In this document: positions 7,101 to 8,000 of the stretch, one piece after another
Layout of the letters: each line of letters starts with the position of its first letter
Position numbering within the stretch: position 1 is the first letter of the stretch
DNA from: an uncultured Planctomycetales bacterium
Lineage (GTDB): Bacteria; Planctomycetota; Planctomycetia; Isosphaerales; Isosphaeraceae
NCBI GenBank assembly: GCA_937997355.1
Contig: CALKTZ010000816.1
Coordinates: 1-8,000, forward strand
Length of the DNA stretch: 8,000 nucleotides
Direction of reading: 5' to 3'
Position numbers and translations under genes: made by a program
The notes under the pieces: model-generated
Database searches by the model: none
What the model was told of the DNA's origin: nothing
The model's input: only the letters and a program-made list of their open reading frames with translations

Positions 7101-8000
7101 TGGGTCGGGGAATGACCGACACCTACCTCAACCTGGTGAATGCCGTCGGCACCCCATTCAGGTCGATGAACACGGTCGGGGTTCAGGGTATCGTCGACGC
7201 GAGCCGTTTCCGCAAAGGCGGCTTCAACTCGTCATTCAACGCCCCGAACGCCTCCTCGATGTTTCATGTCCAGAAGGACAAGTGGCTACTCAGCCTTCAA
7301 CTGCCTCGTCTTTCCCAAAATTCAAGCCCTAATGACGGGCAAACTTCTCTCGCGAACTTCGCCGATTTGAGCCTCACCGAGAATCCCGATCATTCGATCA
7401 CGGGGGAAGCCTACTATGAGATCGTCGCGGGGGCAGGGTGGTTTCTTCCCATCGAGTTGCCCGAACGAGCGGAGCTGATTTATGCCGCTGCCGATCAAAC
7501 GCCCGTCACCCCATTTCAGTCGACGGCGGGATCCTGGATGATCCCGATTGGAAAGCGGGAAACACGAACGGTCCGTGTCCTGTGGAAATCTCCCCCGGCA
7601 GCGACTCGAAACCATCAAGGGGTCGATGAGCTGGAATTGCCCAGGGTTGGCGTGGAACCGGTGACCACGATCGTCAAATTATGCGCCGGCGATGACCGCA
7701 TCCCGCAGCCCGGACCAAATCTCGGCCCATTACAACCGGCGACCGCCGATCGCCTGGAGTTGATCCGCGCGGCGTCGATCGCACGGCGAATCGACGCTCT
7801 CCTCGGAGGCTTCAATCGTTCGTCGTTTCGAGATCGCGAGGATCTGGTCTCGCTCCTCATCGCTCATGAATTCGCGCTTCGCGACTCCACCGACAATGCC
7901 TCCCGACAACTCAATGCGCCGGAACTTCCCTCGGGGCAGGCCCGAATCGCTCAAAATGCGGAAGCCGTCGCCGCCGCCCGGACTTCCGTCGCCGAGGCGG
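1172..8000 (+). CDS. Giant exported membrane protein made of two tandem paralogous units, family unrecognised (3' end outside window)
   Basis: One frame is open from the ATG at 1172 to the window end: 2,276 codons, no stop. I read it codon by codon and checked its register near 1319, 1949, 2999, 4202, 4979, 5999, 7019 and 7979. Unit 2a (residues 1-1269) has an export signal ending near 66, an N-terminal module, beta-rich modules at about 468-592 and 644-765, a membrane-proximal module (817-973), an insert (about 1000-1150), helices at 1183-1202, 1209-1225 and 1232-1246, and a short basic tail. Unit 2b (from Met1270) repeats the plan: signal-like stretch, N-terminal module, and counterparts at 1885-2009 and 2057-2165; its membrane end lies beyond the window. 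No catalytic motif or named domain was seen. The start is uncertain: ATG 1172 overlaps the upstream stop, ATG 1247 gives a shorter leader, and neither has a clear Shine-Dalgarno. It may be one polypeptide or two genes meeting at 4979. Coding status is sure; function is unknown. Confidence 0.93.
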   Translation, partial: MRRFGSLSLQVLRPPKLTVSPRRPIMKCCLPTSRIHLLEAVRNTGSKSRWFGMVAFFSLIFASLGAAPLEIVPVRMPADSVGRSFPKGTEFKVLRREQFESLVQQVRTEESRQRPSAPPRIVQARHHARWEGGVLFGNTVLTIRGTGSEPQMLPLIPWTPAIRANPELSKLLGLGATGKAGLWIDPTTTTISFDWELVARPESRGRGFTLGLPGDAASVLVLDLPKGWFPFGPEGFRVGPLAVESDARRSRWEFAGSSGLMDLRLQDPADPDAVLLGGQFWIQGKTQIDLRSQDQRGGSIGNWSAEWSIESDRQSPSTLTAELDPKIELIAVTGPGVEQFQQRRTPNGTRVDVSFSSGMKTPTKVSFTGQANVPLEGTWIIPAIRPLKAIWTGGSTTVVLDENRVVSECREKGGKRVAAPPLGDGRTTTLAFESASPTSVAELVLRKPRIESSCVVIGQLNLGQSAPSLECRMKWTIPRGSPPEVAFDIPPTWIPDRVQLLGLSDSLVWHSSIRGGGGTRITVIVPQGMDEEKELTLVLGATSTIPGGRGNIDLPRVRPVRTALADECWTARIISSLRLEPISAQGIAWVDPYQVPTFDRANGFPDLTSDDSKRVALAWRWIDENASVQAARENVDSGTHASAQTSVTLSRDGKSLLLEGRILCTTPEQLKSLPIWISVANARPTDWNFWLVGSNPDQKQTLEFTTLDRNIHADLGFPPDGNAWKIQFPQDSKELIEIHFHARMDWSGKGSIPLISLPRAYVPRSLITLEIPREFLSKTVTDKLRNLNPAVVTRTNEGISNPETPTREIKPLEAPILHTFSYSHPSSGLELITERMNGRELPPIVREANLATVFDVGGQTLNRLELLVQAGSREMVDFSMPENSSLVRVLVDGVPVDPIRLAADYSVSLPALNSGVSSTVISVDYLTRDNPRGTTTRLAPQLPRFALPCLSFTWEILKPPGWNAIHAGPGLSTIADSPSVRWPFGLLGLKEFDWFSRREGDLIPSAEQIEWLEEKVRIPQTQGDDLTLAECFSRWDSGPVPIVVDRLALASIGLGPRSYLRIPKGAAPDGLGRLQAVRELGIHLVSLNEALLITSRGGRSDLATSQFRKEAVFQSIAWGTDRTDRYQSVNRWRGETSTRATSGGTSESILRAVPGWSSVKFANADWPGEAAFIDLIDRQAQVVWGCWAGLLVLASFLAIGSGSTRRESIFILLLLGLCAAFSTCLPDRYQPFSAGGFVASLAILFVRSIRVERPAVPSSQAVQTRQSSLMMRGPAYSSVVLLILGVSLPNALGWDPPESPESTDPILAIYPYEGTFDPTKREDRVFLRLGDFRRLERRARPAPPQNKSSVRATTVSHRVHRTGRQEALVETAYDLLVDGSQPTTLDVLVAGTHQINAAVDGVESPVLIRPNGRYASVEIQGAGAHRLMVTRKISLVRETAASRLLLPVDRFPSARIEIEPYREASELEKVSSLGTTSRMPDGRTAGLLGPVDQLDITWKEPRITGTHRAAPNVDGLLLWDIEPAGDRIRGRFTYHGVQRLSTVRFKIDPALILRSIDCPGFVDVRREQQGGDSFWAIHLEPALPNHSTIGFEFWRPAPSVPESTPRTGELLGNRPDFEPPRRILARLEPLDVERYSGAIGVRRPGSWTGRLRPLFGPEPITDETFVKLWGDLPPEPLTLSGITRFVGSPSIELRTGPAEERIRPRPSADIQISPGRIDVRYEADFSESLGNFDRAAFALPARFHVTGVVADGLTDWSIDSNRRLQLRFDRPVPSRRKLQIHGWVPVDEKPLETGIKRLRVPTPWIQWLDVDIEPGSLNVNSGSKPTVEGGDGLKLVSEGSDTVSSTDSRYRLTYRVDDPADLGEFVWEPLPPRLTVSIDSQAIVHQDWAEWTAVLRYDVIGGALNTINLNLPTEWAADARIQLPGNSSQITKLTRDNITSYTINPERPVWGSQQLIVRAEKSISPQSAFQFPEITPLGRGMTDTYLNLVNAVGTPFRSMNTVGVQGIVDASRFRKGGFNSSFNAPNASSMFHVQKDKWLLSLQLPRLSQNSSPNDGQTSLANFADLSLTENPDHSITGEAYYEIVAGAGWFLPIELPERAELIYAAADQTPVTPFQSTAGSWMIPIGKRETRTVRVLWKSPPAATRNHQGVDELELPRVGVEPVTTIVKLCAGDDRIPQPGPNLGPLQPATADRLELIRAASIARRIDALLGGFNRSSFRDREDLVSLLIAHEFALRDSTDNASRQLNAPELPSGQARIAQNAEAVAAARTSVAEA
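1319..1372 (+). other. N-terminal signal peptide or signal anchor of unit 2a
   Basis: Residues 51-67 (from the 1172 start) form a hydrophobic core, FGMVAFFSLIFASLGAA, preceded by Lys-Ser-Arg-Trp. This is the shape of a Sec signal: basic n-region, hydrophobic core, small residues (Leu-Gly-Ala-Ala) before a likely cleavage site near 66-67. Everything downstream to residue 1182 is soluble and beta-rich, so the unit is expected to face away from the cytoplasm. From ATG 1172 the leader is unusually long (about 50 residues before the core). From ATG 1247 it is about 25, and from ATG 1328 the core would begin at once without basic residues. I favour 1247 or 1172. Confidence 0.65.
1439..2040 (+). other. 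N-terminal beta-rich module, copy in unit 2a
   Basis: Residues 90-290 of unit 2a. It opens with a short motif, TEFKVLRREQFESL (89-102), then a Pro-rich linker (SAPPRI), then beta-strand-like sequence around HARWEGG (W130) and a glycine/leucine-rich stretch containing LGLPGD and LDLPKGW. Unit 2b has the same order: RVFLRLGDFRRLERR, a Pro-rich linker (APPQNK), then beta-strand-like sequence ending in a Leu-Pro segment. The shared pattern is a hydrophobic-Leu-Arg, three residues, Phe, two residues, Leu. Matching is by eye and identity is low; the module boundaries are approximate. Confidence 0.5.
2573..2947 (+). other. Middle beta-rich module, copy in unit 2a
   Basis: Residues 468-592. It carries a WTIPRG segment (W475), FDIPPTW (487-493), a Leu-Leu-Gly turn at 500-502, then a LPRVRP segment and ends at GIAWVD (586-591). 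Unit 2b residues 1885-2009 have YDV, LNLPTEW, a Leu-Pro-Gly turn, FPEITP and GIVD in the same order and over the same overall length of about 125 residues. Its alternating hydrophobic pattern suggests a beta-sandwich-like fold, which is inference only. No known domain was recognised. Confidence 0.55.
3101..3470 (+). other. Beta-rich module ending in Leu-Pro-Arg motif, copy in unit 2a
   Basis: Residues 644-767. It starts near QTSVTLSRDGKSL and ends at LPRAYVP (757-763) followed by SLITLEIP. The matching part of unit 2b starts at QTSLANF (2057) and ends at LPRVGVEP (2156-2163) followed by VTTIVKL. The shared end motif is Leu-Pro-Arg, two residues, Val, then Pro. Its distance from the preceding module is also similar in the two units (52 and 48 residues). 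Confidence 0.5.
3620..4090 (+). other. Membrane-proximal module, copy in unit 2a
   Basis: Residues 817-973. The region includes VRVLVDGVPVDP (887-898) and WEILKPPGWNAIHAGPGLS (954-972). The first protein of the window carries IRIRIDGQVLNP at its residues 84-95 and WEILLPWNLALIGSPPGWS at 153-171. The second pair aligns over 19 positions without a gap, with W, E, I, L, P, I, P, G and S shared. In the first protein this module leads to three hydrophobic helices, as it does here after an insert. Confidence 0.65.
4170..4620 (+). other. Mixed alpha/beta insert between membrane-proximal module and helices of unit 2a
   Basis: Residues from about 1000 to 1150 have no counterpart in the first protein, where the membrane-proximal module is followed after only about 70 residues by the first helix. 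The insert contains PVPIVVDRLALASIGLG (1039-1055) and a helix-strand-helix-like stretch LQAVRELGIHLVSLNEALLIT. This looks like a small alpha/beta fold rather than more beta-sandwich. I cannot name it, and there is no obvious catalytic signature. A Gly/Ser/Thr/Arg-rich segment links it to the membrane region. Confidence 0.4.
4715..4921 (+). other. Three transmembrane helices at the end of unit 2a
   Basis: Hydrophobic stretches lie at residues 1183-1202, 1209-1225 and 1232-1246. Short connectors hold Thr-Arg-Arg-Glu and Pro-Asp-Arg-Tyr-Gln-Pro. After the third helix come Arg1247, Arg1250, Arg1253 and Arg1265. With the large ectodomain outside, this places the basic tail in the cytoplasm, in line with the positive-inside rule. 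The first protein also ends in three helices. The strongly hydrophobic translation shows that this frame, not the neighbouring one, is the coding frame up to about 4921. Confidence 0.8.
4979..5032 (+). other. Unit 2a/2b junction: in-frame ATG ATG, ATGA motif and signal-peptide-like stretch
   Basis: Met1270-Met1271-Arg-Gly-Pro-Ala-Tyr is followed by a short hydrophobic core, SSVVLLILGVSL, and then Pro-Asn-Ala-Leu-Gly-Trp. This looks like a signal peptide with n-, h- and c-regions; the 10-12 residue core is short for a true membrane helix. The bases atgatgag also hold a TGA at 4980-4982 one base out of frame, so an ATGA arrangement like that at 1172 is present, but unit 2a does not read into that TGA. 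No good Shine-Dalgarno precedes 4979. The site is either the start of a separate gene whose partner has lost its stop, or an internal membrane crossing of a fused protein. Confidence 0.6.
5141..5665 (+). other. N-terminal beta-rich module, copy in unit 2b
   Basis: Residues 1324-1498. It begins at RVFLRLGDFRRLERR, passes a Pro-rich linker, and continues through TLDVLVAG, AAVDGVESPVLI, a Gly-Ala-Gly-Ala-His-Arg turn (residues around 1424) and LLLPVDRFPSARIEIEP to LGPVDQLDITW (1488-1498). The spacing resembles a large secreted protein module that I believe is common among planctomycete hypothetical proteins; this is from memory and unchecked. It corresponds to the N-terminal module of unit 2a. 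Confidence 0.5.
5666..6823 (+). other. Extended beta-rich middle region of unit 2b
   Basis: Residues 1499-1884 separate the N-terminal module from the module shared with unit 2a. The gap from the opening motif to the shared module is about 560 residues here and about 375 in unit 2a, so 2b holds roughly 185 additional residues. The sequence is Pro-, Arg- and Asp-rich with alternating hydrophobic residues, and has no helices or low-complexity repeats. It may hold one or two more beta-sandwich domains. No family was recognised. Confidence 0.4.
6824..7198 (+). other. Middle beta-rich module, copy in unit 2b
   Basis: Residues 1885-2009, starting HQDWAEWTAVLRYDV, with LNLPTEW and a Leu-Pro-Gly turn, then FPEITP and GIVD. 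It is the counterpart of residues 468-592 in unit 2a and spans the same length. Two extra Trp residues (1888, 1891) precede the aligned part. Confidence 0.55.
7340..7669 (+). other. Beta-rich module ending in Leu-Pro-Arg motif, copy in unit 2b
   Basis: Residues 2057-2166. It runs from QTSLANF through GEAYYEIVAGAGWFLPIELP and a SWMIPIGKRE segment to LPRVGVEP. The counterpart in unit 2a ends at LPRAYVP. At this motif even the DNA is alike: both copies read tgcccaggg. Confidence 0.5.
7739..8000 (+). other. Predicted helical region of unit 2b at the window end
   Basis: From about residue 2190 the translation changes from beta-rich to Ala/Arg/Leu/Glu-rich. It includes ADRLELIRAASIARRIDALL, then EDLVSLLIAHEFALRD and an Ala-rich end (AEAVAAARTSVAEA). 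It looks alpha-helical, possibly a coiled coil or helical linker. In unit 2a only about 60 residues separate the Leu-Pro-Arg motif from the membrane-proximal module, so this is an insertion specific to 2b or its replacement. The region continues outside the window. Confidence 0.45.

Noticed and set aside
6589..7332. 247-codon + strand open frame
   Set aside because: It overlaps unit 2b one frame away, is very Arg/His-rich and has no recognisable domain, whereas the overlapping frame continues the shared module.
1..8000. tRNA, rRNA, CRISPR, insertion sequence, terminator or promoter
   Set aside because: There is no non-coding gap to hold a promoter or terminator, and I saw no direct repeat array, inverted terminal repeats, transposase motifs or tRNA-like fold.

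Overview
The window is coding on the + strand from end to end, with no intergenic space, RNA gene or mobile element. It holds the 3' end of one gene (to 1175) and then one uninterrupted + frame from the ATG at 1172 to the window's last base, at least 2,276 codons with no stop. Neither product matches a family I can name. GC-rich codon use, very large secreted beta-rich proteins and a packed same-strand layout would fit a Planctomycetota genome (Isosphaeraceae-like), but that is inference from style, not from a marker gene.

Layout: (1) 1-1175 is the C-terminal 390 residues of a membrane-anchored protein: beta-rich ectodomain, three hydrophobic helices, then a 77-residue charged tail. Its TGA overlaps the next ATG (ATGA, 1172-1175). 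(2) 1172-4978 encodes a complete unit of about 1,269 residues ('unit 2a'): export signal, several beta-rich modules, a juxtamembrane insert, three hydrophobic helices and a short basic tail. (3) At 4979 the same frame runs on through Met-Met-Arg and a signal-peptide-like stretch into a second copy of the same design ('unit 2b'), which leaves the window after about 1,007 residues.

Hand alignment shows that the three units are diverged paralogues. The membrane-proximal part of the first protein matches unit 2a residues 817-973. The N-terminal and middle modules of 2a match those of 2b in the same order. The locus is therefore a tandem array of large, exported, membrane-anchored proteins, probably co-transcribed and translationally coupled. 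The main open question is whether 2a and 2b are one giant polypeptide or two genes whose separating stop is absent from this sequence. Function is unknown; a role in envelope or surface structure is only a guess from topology.
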